From contig WARS01000007.1 in the NCBI GenBank assembly GCA_008933995.1, forward strand, positions 186,001-250,000: 64,000 nt of DNA, given 5' to 3'. Positions 46,346 to 57,245 of the stretch are shown piece by piece. The position numbers and the translations under genes were made by a program. The notes under the pieces are model-generated. The model saw nothing but the letters and a program-made list of their open reading frames with translations, was not told the DNA's origin and made no database searches. The DNA is from Datnioides undecimradiatus. Taxonomy: Eukaryota; Chordata; Actinopteri; Lobotiformes; Datnioididae. The first letter of the stretch is position 1. Each line of letters opens with the position of its first letter.

Positions 46346-47155
46346 GTGTGTGAAAAACAAAGTCAAAATGCAACTGAAGCAAGGAGTCAATAGCTTTTGG
46401 AATTCATTTCTGCTTTTAAATATTAGTCTTTCAGAGTGGCTGTATAGAAAAGAGCAGAAATTACAACGTAATAAATCTGTTAGAAGGAACGCATGCCTTT
46501 TTTAAACATAAGGTATTTGTATGCAAGTGGCACAAATGTAAATCAGAAAGTTTATGATGGCTGAGGTCCATTTGACTGCTTCAGTTTCAGGTGCCTGATA
46601 ATGAGCATGCTGTATCACTGTCATATTGCCACAACTTATGTGTGTGCATGTACGTGTCTAGGTAAACCGTTGTCTTGATTCACTAACTAGGATGAAGAAA
46701 ATGTGGAAGCGTTACATCATAACAAGCTGTGCCTGATGACCTAATTATGACCAGCTTTTTCTGAATCGTGACCAGTAAACTACTAAGTAAACATAGTAAA
46801 TAGATCACAGGAGGCCAAAAGCAGAGAGTGCTTTTAATCCAGTAGTGGATGTTTCCATCACCTTACTCCAACTTTCTCTTTTCCTGGGAGGCTTAGCATC
46901 AAAAAAACTCTTTCACACACTTAGTTGTGTGTGGCGTTTCAACCAATGGTAGTACCAGAGGACAGGGTGCAGAAAACGAAAGAGGGATGTAGAAGTAAGC
47001 ACACAGACAAAAAAGAGGAATGAAGAAAGAAGAATGCCAGCTTCCTATTTAGATGATGATTAAAATTCATAGGCTCCCCAGCCCTAACATCCCTTTACCC
47101 CCTTCATCCATTCCCATCCATTCCACTATCCATCCATTCACCCCCCATGCTGAAG
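46346..47155. other. Non-coding stretch, nothing recognised
   Basis: AT-rich sequence, then a purine-rich patch near 46975-47040. No family was recognised. Confidence 0.5.
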
Positions 47156-47159
47156 CAAT

Positions 47160-47300
47160 CTCGCAGCAGTCACAGCCTTCTCTCCCTGCAAAATTAATTT
47201 GACAGGTTTGCATTAAGGCACCTGATCAATACCCACTTAGAGCCGTGAGGGCTAAAGCCAAGAAAAATAACGCACCGGCCTCCCCACCTCTCCCTCTGTA
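47160..47300. other. Candidate conserved non-coding element
   Basis: Complex block with GCAAAATTAATTTGACAGG, GGCACCTGATCAATACCC and 'GAGCCGTGAGGGCTAAAGCC'. No repeats. Confidence 0.35.
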
Positions 47301-47391
47301 CCAGATGAGAAAAAATGAATCTTGGACACTTTTTTCACCCCTCCTCAATCGCTCGGTGGTCCTAAGCCCTGCTCTCTATCAGACGGACTCA

Positions 47392-47440
47392 CACACACAC
47401 GTACACACAAATCAACACTCACATAGACACGTGAGAACAC
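47392..47440 (+). repeat. CA-rich imperfect microsatellite
   Basis: CACACA words with GTA, AAT and TAG interruptions. Confidence 0.75.
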
Positions 47441-48790
47441 ACAAATGAACACAGACGCACATATGGACGCACACATGCAGCTCTCTATCACCAGGCTGAC
47501 CTCCTGCCATTGATCGGTAGCCGTTAAGTTGACGGAGGGCCTGGGAGGTGTGTGCGTGTGTGTATTTGTGTATGTTTGTGTGTGTGCTTTGTGAATTTCA
47601 CTGGGCACTTAACCAGGGAACGATCAACTATACAACCTTGATAGAGTGAAGACTGCGTGTTTGTTATAGAGGGCCCAAAAAGAGTATAATTTGTGTCGAG
47701 TTGAGTCTGAGATCTCACAGGCCGTGCAGCCATAGGAGGAGAGGATAGAAGTCAGTAAGAAATAAGGAGCAAAGAGACAACAAAACAGATAAACCGTAAA
47801 TATTTAACCATCAGTGCTTCCTAAAGACAAATGAACTTGTCTATCAATTCGTTAAGCTTTGTATTTACTTAGTGACTTCCTTTCTCTACTTTGACATTTG
47901 GGAAGTTGTCTACAAGCTCTCCTCCTGATGGCTACCAACCAGTTCCAGCTCTAGTGAGTAAAATGTTTTTGCTCAAGGGCACCTAGTCAAGAGTTATTAA
48001 ATGAGTTCACAGCTGTTCCTTGAGAGCAACAGCTGATTTGCAGAGCTGTTACAGTCAGTTACAGTTTGGTCCCACAGCTCCTTTATGCTGATGGTTATGT
48101 TGGCAGAAAAGAATCAGATTCACACTTTCTCTTGATCCTTACATATAAATTTCCCTCATTAGTAGCTATGTCAAACGTTACCACACACATGTGAATCAGT
48201 GGTCACATGTGTGTGGTAAACTGGTAATTTGTATTGGGAGGAAGGCTTGTCTAGCTGCAACAGTCTTTTGAATACACTTTAATGCCATGTTTCATTTGCT
48301 GCGTCTGATTTAGACACATGTCAAGTTAATGGAACAGACTCAATATCAGTTCACTCTTTAGCAAGTTTCTCATCATCCAGATTCCTTTAGCTGACCTGCA
48401 CCGACAAAAATAAAAATATTTTTTAAAATGTATTTTAAAAGTGTAAGAACACTTTGAGATTGCATTCTGAATGCAGACTGATTTTGAAAGGATAGAAGAG
48501 TAAAAAGATGTTAGATGAAGATTTCCCCAATAAAACGGTGGAAAATCTGTTTACAACATCTGATAAAATGAAAAGCAGGTAGCCCTAACATTATACAAAT
48601 GAATAATTAGCCATTAAATGTAAAAATGGAATTAATGAGTTACATTACTTTTACTGGAGCCACTGGTTTTTTTTTTACCATAACTGGATAAGAAAAATTG
48701 TAAAATGTTTCTCCTACTTTTGACTAGAATTTGTAATTAAAGATGTTCAAATCCACAAAACCTTTCCAATATTTATTCTAAACAGGAACC
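47441..48790. other. Non-coding stretch with a strong hairpin
   Basis: Mixed AT-rich sequence with TGTG words at 47548-47588. The hairpin at 48178-48219 is listed separately. No family was recognised. Confidence 0.5.
48178..48219. other. 17-bp perfect inverted repeat (hairpin/cruciform)
   Basis: TTACCACACACATGTGA (48178-48194) and its exact reverse complement (48203-48219) flank an 8-base spacer, ATCAGTGG. Chance occurrence of a perfect 17-bp stem with a short loop is very unlikely in 64 kb, though the stem is part CA-rich. The ends of the flanking DNA do not extend the stem. Confidence 0.9.
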
Positions 48791-49060
48791 AATAAGTAGG
48801 GGTCAAGGCAAAGTTAACATTTGTAGACAATTGAGACAAGCTCCATAGCGGGACAAGAGCTGCACTCGTCCACTTATCCCTGCGTTCCTCCTCATCCATC
48901 CGTCACTGAGTCTTCCAGGGCTATCCCATCTCATCCAGGCAGAAATCAATACCTGGCCCCTGAGACAGGCCCTCAATAAACAGTGCAGGGAGAAACATGG
49001 GCCAGCCTCCAGAGCTAAAGCTCCCCCTCTCACCTCCCGCTCCCTGCACAACACGAAGTA
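48790..49060. other. Candidate conserved non-coding element
   Basis: GC-richer complex block with 'TCAAGGCAAAGTTAACATTT', CTCCATAGCGGGACAAGAG and CTGGCCCCTGAGACAGGCCC. The minus frame (48803-49054, 83 codons) has no motif. Confidence 0.3.
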
Positions 49061-49490
49061 AATGAACTCACTACTTTTCCTCTAACTTCATCCAACCAAC
49101 AGCAGGATCCCCTATCCAATGTTTCAGCCCTCAAGGTCGCAGTGATGTTTCAATCCCTGCCATGATTCACTCAAATGTACACAGTCACACTCGCAGCAGA
49201 GTTCGCAGGCTGTTGGGTGAAGGTATGAATGTGTGCATGTGCATGGTTACAAGCATGGGATCGATGCACAGGTACAGCAACACAGGTTTTCTTTCTCCAC
49301 ATCTTCACAATGTAACATCTAAACATCTAAACAATGTAAATGTCAGTCTGTTCTATCTTTAATGTGGTCCTATAACAAACTAAAATCCAGAGGAAAAATA
49401 ACAAACAGACACATAATGTTGCAGAACACTGATATGTCTTTACAGTCTTTCATAATGGAGCTCTAACTGTGTTCACACACACATTGAGAA
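49061..49490. other. Non-coding stretch, nothing recognised
   Basis: Mixed sequence. Nothing was recognised. Confidence 0.45.
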
Positions 49491-49739
49491 GATCAGGACG
49501 TACAAAGTTGAAGAGAAGTTGAGCAGAGAAGTTATTAGAGAGGCCACCAAGAGACCAACAGCAGCGTTAAAGGAAACAAATATATATCTGGCTGGTGTTG
49601 TCGATGCTTGCACGTGACAACCATCTCCTGTATTCCGCACATGTCTGGGCTGTGGGATTGGGTGGTGAGATGTAAAGCCTTTCTAACTAAAGGGAACAGC
49701 TAAGCCCATCTGAATGATGCCAAACGATGCATAAAATGT
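49491..49739 (+). pseudogene. Tc1-like transposase relic, N-terminal (DNA-binding) part
   Basis: The frame from 49531 reads VIREATKRPTAALKE. The frame from 49611 reads HVTTISCIPHMSGLW, followed by FLTKG. These are the second helix-turn-helix region and linker of fish Tc1-like transposases. The start GATCAGGACG (49491) corresponds to the GRP(R)KL motif between the two DNA-binding subdomains. A frameshift lies between 49575 and 49611, further indels follow, and the match ends at CCAAACGATGCATAAAATG (49720-49738). The DD34E catalytic part and both inverted terminal repeats are absent. It is a dead fragment of a family other than the copy at 62.66 kb, or a different part of a related one. Confidence 0.85.
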
Positions 49740-50425
49740 TTCTAATAAGAAATCTAGTTGTTTTTTTTAGCATCCTAAGGTGCCTACAATGTCTCATCAC
49801 ATCTCCAACATTAAGCACACTGATTTTGGAATTAAAAATAAATATATGTATATCTGCTTGAGACGTGCACTCAGAGGAAATACACCAGTGCAAAACCTCT
49901 GCCTGCTGTTTACTGCTACCTCACTTAACATAAATGTAAAGTACAAGAGTGTTGTGTTAGCAGTCCATGTCCACTGTGTTTTGGGCCTATAAAGAAATAA
50001 CACACGTTTGACAAAATTTCAATCACTCCACCACTTCTTCACCAAATACTTCACTATTGAACCTTTCATCTCTGGGACACTGGGAGACTTAAATGCCCCC
50101 AAATAGCTTTGTCTTAAATCAGACTTGTATATTTCCCCATCCACTCCAGGGAAAGAGAGAAACACAATGAGAAACTGCTCTGTTTTGCCACTGAACTTTA
50201 AAAAGATTCCTGAGCTGCTTGTCGACGATATTACCCAACAGCTTCTCACTTACGTGGCTCAGTGCTTTACGTGTGAGTGTATGTGTGTTGCCTTTCTTCC
50301 TTACCTGATAGTTTGTTCGTCTGTCAATTACTGTACATGTGTCTGCGCATGCTTTCCTGTTTTTTTTCTTTTTCTGTAGGTGAGAGCAGGAGTTGAAGAA
50401 GAAAAGACAGCAGTGGGATTTTACC
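49740..50425. other. Non-coding stretch, nothing recognised
   Basis: AT-rich. Overlapping frames at 49780-50003 and 50119-50448 show no motif. Confidence 0.45.
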
Positions 50426-50429
50426 TGAG

Positions 50430-50600
50430 AGTGCCGAGGCCCGTGCACGCTGAGCCGCCGCGATGCAATTTCGCTGCTGCGTTGCCACTTTCAGGCCTAT
50501 TCATCCCTCCCTGCTGAGCCCCATTAGAGAAGACGGGCAGGTGAACAAGTGCACATGGAAAACAAGTTCCTCTAGGCGTTACGGAAGCACCAGCCTTCCC
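50430..50600. other. Candidate conserved non-coding element
   Basis: CpG-rich complex block with 'GCCGAGGCCCGTGCACGCTG', AGCCGCCGCGATGCAATTTC and TTTCAGGCCTATTCATCCC. No open frame of note. Confidence 0.35.
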
Positions 50601-50622
50601 CCCAAACCCTTCTTCTTCCACC

Positions 50623-50646
50623 CACACACACACACACACACACACA
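50623..50646 (+). repeat. (CA)n microsatellite
   Basis: About 12 perfect CA units. Confidence 0.95.
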
Positions 50647-50852
50647 GCACAGTCCTCCTTAGCCAGATGTAGATTGGAACAGACATCAATAAATAATTTA
50701 GAGGTCTTGAGACTTTTAAGTAGGAATCTATGCAGTGTGAAACGCTGTTTAATCGAGTAACTTCTGATGCCGTATCAATCAAAGCGGGTTAAAAGCTGCT
50801 AACGTTGGCAGAAAAAGAAGAAGCGGGATCCTTTTTGTTTCATTCCATCACC

Positions 50853-50868
50853 TTCTCTCTCTCTCTCT
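50853..50868 (+). repeat. (TC)8 microsatellite
   Basis: Short perfect TC run. Confidence 0.9.
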
Positions 50869-50959
50869 TTACCACGTTTTTGTCTAGTTGATGGGACATT
50901 AGGTGACATTTGTATTCATCAATTGACCCAGACCCACCCGGTGGACAGAAAGAGAGTGC

Positions 50960-51165
50960 GAAAAAGACAGCTAGAGAGACAAAAAGCCAGCTGGTGCATT
51001 GCAGCTCATGCTAATGCAATGGCACAACAGGCTTATCAAGGCACTGTATTTGGGAAAAATGCATTTGAAGATGCGTTTCATATAAGCCACTCTATTTAAC
51101 TTGCCAATTCTCACAGGCGCGAGGATGCACTGATATGATAGAATACAAAAGAGGCCGGTGTACAA
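50960..51165. other. Candidate conserved non-coding element
   Basis: Repeat-free block with GCATTGCAGCTCATGCTAAT, GCAATGGCACAACAGGCTTA, AAATGCATTTGAAGATGCG and TTGCCAATTCTCACAGGCGC. It has CAGCTC/CATGC-type words and TAAT cores. Confidence 0.4.
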
Positions 51166-52630
51166 AATGAGCAGTATCAGACTTGGGCACAGATAGAGTG
51201 ATTTGAACAATATTTCCCCACTTCATGTTTCACCTCGCTGTTCATTTCACGATTCACATATTCAAATGTTTTACATTTTGATAGCAATAAGTCCCTTGAT
51301 AGCTCAAGCTTGCCCCTCAAAGAGAAAAAACAAAACAAACACGTGTGCCGTCTGTATTATGCGTATATGTTTTTATCAGTTGTTTTACCACAGCTGAGCA
51401 ATTTGCCTGCAAGAGCATAGTTGTCAAATTACAATAATATTGGAGTGAGACAAGCGAGCATACGTGCACACACAAATGAAGGTGTGTCTGATATCAAGCG
51501 TGCACAAGCCATGCTCAATTCTCTGGTGTCATCAGCAGATGTGTACATACCCTCGTCTCAATACAATACAGATGAGCTAATAGCCTCGGAGGCTCCCAGC
51601 CTGATCCTGTTCTCCATATCAATATCCACACACACATACACAGAGCGAGGACTGAACCTGCACAAATCCCATAATATCTCCATACCTGCCTGTCTGTGGG
51701 GAATCAGATAAGCCCAGTTTACATTCAGCAACATTCAGAGGACAAATATGATCACTTAGAGCCTCATTCCACAACACACGCGTTTGTCTATGGACAAGTC
51801 AACAAACGTACATATATGCACGCACAAAGCACTCTTTGAAGCACTATGATTTAGATCCAACTGTTTCAGTATTACTGGTTTAAAGGCTCATGCACAGAAA
51901 TGCACATCTATATTTCTTAGTATTCATACAGTTCATCTTTTTGTGTCATTGTACATCACACTGATGAACTTCTGTCAAGGTGTCCTTTCACTTGTATTTT
52001 GGTAATGGCTTTGAAGCTCAAATAAAGGCTGTTTATCAGAGGAGCTGCTGTTTTAGAAATGATGACAGTCATCATGTTTAACCACAGTAAAAGAAATTTG
52101 CTCATAAATAAACCATGCTATGACGGGCACAGTCATGAGACAGTACATTGGCTGCTATTAGCCAATTTACAACTGTATTTGCATAAATGTTTTCTGAAAG
52201 TGACAAAAGTGCAAAAAACGCTAAAGACTGGTGGTTAAAGTTTGGGAGGTGAAGGGGATTAAGGGTTGCCGTATTTTAGAGCAGCTTTAGCTCAGCTCTG
52301 CCATAGATTGGGATTTCTGATTGAGTGACTTGATATGAAATATCTTGAAATAACTAAGGTTGATTTGGAAAGAATCATTTGACCTTAACCTATAAACCTT
52401 TAACCCATTTGAAAGATACTGCATTTGTAATATACTACACAAGAATAGGACAGGTCATGAAATTTCATATTTTTTGCCCCCGTCTGAGTCTCAGTGTGTC
52501 TGTTAGGCCTCTTTATGTGTCTGTCGCAGGCCTTCCATAGCCAGTAAATAAAAAGCAAAGTGAATTCCACTTCAGTCTGAGGCTTCGAGAGGATCTGAGG
52601 GGATCTGATAATCACCACAGGGACTTAGGT
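51166..52630. other. Non-coding stretch, nothing recognised
   Basis: 1.4 kb of mixed sequence. The 96-codon frame at 51421-51711 has no recognised motif. Confidence 0.45.
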
Positions 52631-52632
52631 GC

Positions 52633-52656
52633 GTGTGTGTGTGTGTGTGTGTGTGT
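52633..52656 (+). repeat. (GT)n microsatellite
   Basis: Twelve GT units. Confidence 0.95.
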
Positions 52657-53399
52657 AGTGTGCTGTTTGACTTCCGGCAGTGAGAGGAGGCACCGCGGGG
52701 ACACTCCAGTCAGAGGAGCTCAATAACGCCTAATTTCAAAACACACAAACACATACTACGGAAATAATTGCCGCCATGTTAACGTGCGTGCCAATACACA
52801 TACACACTAACATACAACCACAAGAGTGCCATCGCCTGATAATAATTGTGTAATATCCCGTGTGTAATATATAAAGAGCTGATTTTTTAAATCAAACAGT
52901 GAATATGAAACCTTGCATTACCGTGCAACAACAAGGACAATTTATCAAGGTAAAAACACAACTGGGGCAAAGTAATGACACAAACATTAAATAAATCGCT
53001 ACTGAAAATCACATCTAACCTAAACTGTGGACAAAAACAAATAAGCTGATGCTCACACACACGCTCATACACAATGAATTACAATTCATCTGCATTTACA
53101 GCACCAGAAGCTTCACCTCGATCACAGCCGTCTTTAGAGAGCCATTGGAAATATCAATATTTCTCACAAGTGGACAATTTTCCTCTGTCGCTATGAAAAC
53201 ACATTTCAACTACAACAAAAAAACAACTCTAGTTAAAAAATTTAATCTGGAAAACAAAAGCAAGAAAACCACAAAGCAATAAATAAAGAATAATATGAGA
53301 ATGTGTAAGGCAAGACAGCTGACAATCATGACTGAACCAGTCAAAGCACAGTTCCTTTACTTCCCTCTGGCTGCAATGTAAGAGCTAACATCTGTCAAT

Positions 53400-53400
<1 letters not shown>
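52657..53400. other. Non-coding stretch, nothing recognised
   Basis: Mixed sequence with a small CpG-rich patch at 52670-52740 and CA words at 52740-52830. No exon was recognised. Confidence 0.45.

Positions 53401-53401
<1 letters not shown>

Positions 53402-53430
<29 letters not shown>
53402..53430 (+). repeat. (CA)n microsatellite
   Basis: About 14 perfect CA units. Confidence 0.95.
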
Positions 53431-53432
<2 letters not shown>

Positions 53433-53611
53433 GCAGCATATAACATATCCATACACACAGAAGTTGCAATGCACACCTTCCATACACACACACACCCACA
53501 CACCCACCATCTACCAGCCAAAGGGCAATAACCTCCTATGAAGCGTTGTGCTTTGGATCAGCAGTATTGACAGCTTTCACATTAGACCTATTGAAATGCA
53601 TTGTTGTTGCC

Positions 53612-53645
<34 letters not shown>

Positions 53646-53678
53646 CACACGCATCCCAACACACACACACACGCACAG
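53612..53678 (+). repeat. (CA)n compound microsatellite
   Basis: (CA)14, a spacer of about 20 bases, then (CA)7 with CG. Confidence 0.95.
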
Positions 53679-54185
53679 ACACTGCGGGTCTCTGGCATGC
53701 AACAACAATCAATCTAACGCCACAATCACATTCTTTCCACCTGCTTAAACGGAGAGAAAGAGACGGGTGGGTCTTGCGACTCTTCAGTGTCACCATGCTG
53801 ACCCTGAGCCTTGACCTCCAACCTTCAGGGGTCGTGGTCAAGGGTTCAGGAGATGGGAGGGGAGGAGAGAGAGGCTGAGGATGAGAGAGAAGAGGGAGAT
53901 CGATAGATATGTTCTGACGGTCACGCCTGCTTCAGGAGAATAAACGGCATTATAGATCAATTAGGTCTGACATCTATTTAGTTATGTATCTATTTGTTTG
54001 CTTCTGGGAGACAGAAGTGAATTCTAGCAGGGTGTGGCTTAAGTAAAATACCAAAATGAAATAATGCATTAAAAATCCTGTAACATTTAGTTGAACTGAA
54101 TAACAGTGTAGATGATATTTGCATTATTTCTGTAATCAAATACTTCATGCATGAATTGTAAAACTAATTTAGAGATGTTGTATGG
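53679..54185. other. Non-coding stretch, nothing recognised
   Basis: GC-richer with GGAGAGAG words at 53860-53900, then AT-rich. No exon was recognised. Confidence 0.45.
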
Positions 54186-54189
54186 GTCT

Positions 54190-54490
54190 TAAAAGGAAGT
54201 GTGATGTAAGAAGGGAGAATAGAAGGAAAGAAATAACTGAAACAAGGAACCAATAAAGGGTAGAGATGAGGAATGAATGGGTTAAAAGGAGGACAACAGC
54301 TTGGAAACTTTTCCGTGCAATCTGTGTCAGGGAGAAAAAGAAAAGTCAAAGAAGGGGAAGGAATAAGGAAGGAAAGGTAGGAGGAAAAGAAGCATGCAGA
54401 AGAGACATGAATAGTAGTGAAGGATGTGACAAATGCAGCAATGAAATCCGAGATGGAAGAGGGGAGTTAACGAAAGAAGACACAAAGGCA
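54190..54490 (+). repeat. Purine-rich (GGAA/GAAA) low-complexity tract
   Basis: About 300 bases dominated by A and G with irregular GAAGGAAAG words. The Lys/Arg/Glu-rich 90-codon frame at 54266-54538 follows from composition. Confidence 0.75.
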
Positions 54491-54779
54491 AAATTGTTGC
54501 CAAGTGTTCAGACTCACAGAAGTACTTTAATGTTTTAAATCTCTTTTTTAAGGCACATTAGTGAACAGGTGTTTTTAAAACTGCAGTTTTATTCTAATGG
54601 GCTCTTACGTTTTATGGATTCATCTTGTATTCCGTTTTTCTTTGTAGGTCCCATAAATACGCACATTAACTATCGATTTTTTACTATCTAACTAATGCCA
54701 GCCTTGATTTTGTGCTTTTTGGCCTTTTGTCTTTTTCATTTCTTGTTGTTCTTCATTGCCATTAACATTTGCATTACTA

Positions 54780-54935
54780 ATTTTGAAAACAGCGTTCAGA
54801 AGTGTATAAAAAAGCGCAGGGCAAGGTGTCTGTATAAAGCTGTATAAAAAAGCGTAAACTTGATCCATTCATCGGCCATGCTGCTCGCTGTCAGTCACGG
54901 TCGTGAAGCTGCACACCCCTCCTCCCCAGAGACAT
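54780..54935. promoter_or_regulatory. Candidate regulatory block with tandem TATA-like words
   Basis: TGTATAAAAAAGCG occurs twice (54803-54816 and 54841-54854), with a third TGTATAAAGC at 54831-54840. The sequence after it is complex and CpG-containing ('CATTCATCGGCCATGCTGCT', CAGTCACGGTCGTGAAGCTG). It could be a TATA-containing promoter or a conserved element. No initiator or exon can be shown. Confidence 0.3.
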
Positions 54936-55475
54936 TGTGTTAACCATCCAAAGACCCATTAGCATAACACCACCCCAGAAACATGCACACCTCAGGACAC
55001 ACAATAAATGAGCATGTGTAAAAGATTAGATTACACGGAATCACATCATAAGAAAAGATCAAGTTCATTACTACATTATTTGAGATACTTGAGGAGGGAG
55101 GAGGTGTTTTAAGGAAAACACAAGTTTTATCTCCAAGTTAGCCGCGCTCTCCCTATTTTCCACATGTCATCCTCAAAGGAAGGTTGGGTTTTTTGGGCCT
55201 TTTCTTCAGATTGTGCTCCTGCAAATATGTACTGATAAATGAGTGCCACTGTGTATGCGCTCCATCCACTTAACAGCATCCAGCCAGCTACACGCACACA
55301 TCGATGAGGGCTGTCTTACGCCACAATAACAAAATCTCCCCTTCTCTGCTCTGTCTTTCTTTTATTGTATTGCATTATATCCAATTCCCAGAGGACCGTG
55401 GGGTAGCATCCCTCTCCCTCACATTCTCCGCCGGCAGCTAGCACGTCTGTGTGCGCGTGTTCGCATGTGTGTGTC
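54936..55475. other. Non-coding stretch, nothing recognised
   Basis: Mixed sequence. Nothing was recognised. Confidence 0.45.
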
Positions 55476-55478
55476 TTT

Positions 55479-55502
55479 GTGTGTGTGTGTGTGTGTGTGT
55501 GT
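55479..55502 (+). repeat. (GT)n microsatellite
   Basis: Twelve GT units. Confidence 0.95.
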
Positions 55503-55514
55503 CATCATGTTGTC

Positions 55515-55720
55515 AGAGGGGTAAACGGGGAGTTAAACAGATATATCCAAGCGTAAAATCTAAAAAGGCTCCCCAGCGGGCGCCGGAGGGGGTTGTTGGG
55601 AATCAAGCACATATCAATTGAGAAGCAGAGAGGCACCAAGCACTGGTGAGTGTGAGAGGAGGGTAAAAGGAGTAGAGACAGCGTCCCTCCTATGGTAAAT
55701 TCTGACAACTATAAATTATA
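55515..55720. other. Candidate conserved non-coding element
   Basis: Complex block with 'CAAGCGTAAAATCTAAAAAG', GGCTCCCCAGCGGGCGCCGG, TTGTTGGGAATCAAGCACAT and ACTATAAATTATAGGCC. It combines CpG-rich and AT-rich words and lacks repeats. Confidence 0.4.
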
Positions 55721-55985
55721 GGCCTTTTCTTCCTCCTTTTCCTATTTTCCACCTGCACCTCTTCCTTTGGTCTCTTAACACTTCTTTGCTTGTCACCAGA
55801 TATTTTCCCTAAAGAGTTGTAGAGCAGAGTTTGTTGCACAGAGCACAGATAGTGAAACTAAGGTTTTCTTCTTTTTTTCTCTGCCTGTGTGTTTGTTCTG
55901 TGTGCACGTTAGAAATGACAGAGACCAGTTAACACAATGGCATGCCATGTGTTCTTTGTGCTTAAAGGGATATGCAGCTATGAGG
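55721..55985. other. Short non-coding stretch
   Basis: T/C-rich patch, then unique sequence. Nothing was recognised. Confidence 0.45.
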
Positions 55986-55990
55986 CGGAC

Positions 55991-56246
55991 ACGCACACAC
56001 ACACACACAGACACACACACACAGACACACACACACACAGACACACACACACAGACACACAGACACACACAGACACACACACAGACACACACACAGACAC
56101 ACACACACACAGACACACAGACACACACACACAGACACACAGACACACACACAGACACACACACACAGACACACACACAGACACACAGACACACACACAC
56201 ACAGACACACACACACAGACACACACACAGACACACACACACACAC
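55991..56246 (+). repeat. 255-bp (CA)n/CAGA array
   Basis: CA units are broken at irregular 8-18-base intervals by GA, giving ACACACAGAC-type higher-order units. All three frames on each strand stay open because the unit lacks stops, which explains the 88-149-codon Cys/Val/Ser and His/Thr/Gln frames here. Confidence 0.97.
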
Positions 56247-56353
56247 CTAGCCCTGCGCTGTGCGGTGTAATGCTCTACTTGATTATCTCATTGTTGTCTG
56301 TAAGTACAAGCCCAGATTGAATCAGCCTGCTCTCCATTGTCTCTCTGCAGCTG

Positions 56354-56393
56354 GTGTGTGTTTGTGCGTATGTGTGTGTGCGTGTGTGTGTGT
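56354..56393 (+). repeat. GT-rich imperfect microsatellite
   Basis: GTGTGT with TTT, GCG and TA interruptions, complementary to the large CA array 108 bases upstream. Confidence 0.9.
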
Positions 56394-56925
56394 AGGGCTG
56401 GTAATGAATGGCCAATCTAGTCTATCTAGAGAAAACCTTCTCATCACAGCGCTCCCATAATTACTAGCTCTCTGTGAAAACTGCGCACTGCTTTATTACT
56501 TTACAATGCAGTGCAGTGAAGGCTCGGGACTGAGGGGATGAGATAAACACACAGTGTTCATTTTATATTTCAGTCATTTACTGCTGCTGATGTTCGCAAC
56601 CAGTGAAAGCTGAGTGATTTACAAGGAGTGTAAAGCTACAACGCCAAGATCACCAACATAAACAACAAATAGTGCAGGGTCCCACACTCTAACAAACTAC
56701 ATAATGTTTCCACAATTGAAGTTATTTATTCTTAACATTCAACAATTAATTTAAAGTAAATTTCTGTTTGTCATTATTACAGTCCTGCTTTTACTTGGTG
56801 TGATTACCAATTGTATATTTCTCCCATATGTGAATCCTCGTCTTTATTTTTCCATTGTTTTACCTGCAGTGCAGTGTAATATACATTTAATAGAAACGTA
56901 TGCATAAATGTACATTACTGTTTGA
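56394..56925. other. Non-coding stretch, nothing recognised
   Basis: AT-rich. Nothing was recognised. Confidence 0.45.
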
Positions 56926-56929
56926 ATTT

Positions 56930-57245
56930 TAAGAACTCTGAATCATTGTCCAACAGCCCTTGCTTCTCGGTGGCTTATGTTACTGTTATTAAATTGATTA
57001 AGCAATTTGAATTGGTTTTAAACACACCCACCACTTTAAATAAGTGTCCAGGGGAGAGCACTGCTTTGACTAAATATAATTATGATTGATGGGTGGGATT
57101 CGTCTTTTTTAATGGCTGAGGTTAAAAAAGCACTCCAAACTAGTAATTGGCTTTTTTCTGTAATTGAAACATTTGAATATAAACTATATCATCAAGAGCA
57201 GTGCTGTGACCACACTGTCTTATTATTTAGCTTCTGTGCGCTCCC
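56930..57245. other. Candidate conserved non-coding element
   Basis: Repeat-free block with TTATTAAATTGATTAAGCAA, TTTGAATTGGTTTTAAACAC, AAACTAGTAATTGGCTTTTT and 'CATCAAGAGCAGTGCTGTG'. Multiple ATTGATTA/TAATTG homeodomain words. No frame of note. Confidence 0.4.

Noticed and set aside
47884..48070. Possible additional interspersed repeat
   Set aside because: The text felt familiar, but no phrase could be tied to a known family.
55793..56320. Several overlapping frames of 88-149 codons on both strands
   Set aside because: All are translations of the CA/CAGA array, which has no stop codon in any frame.
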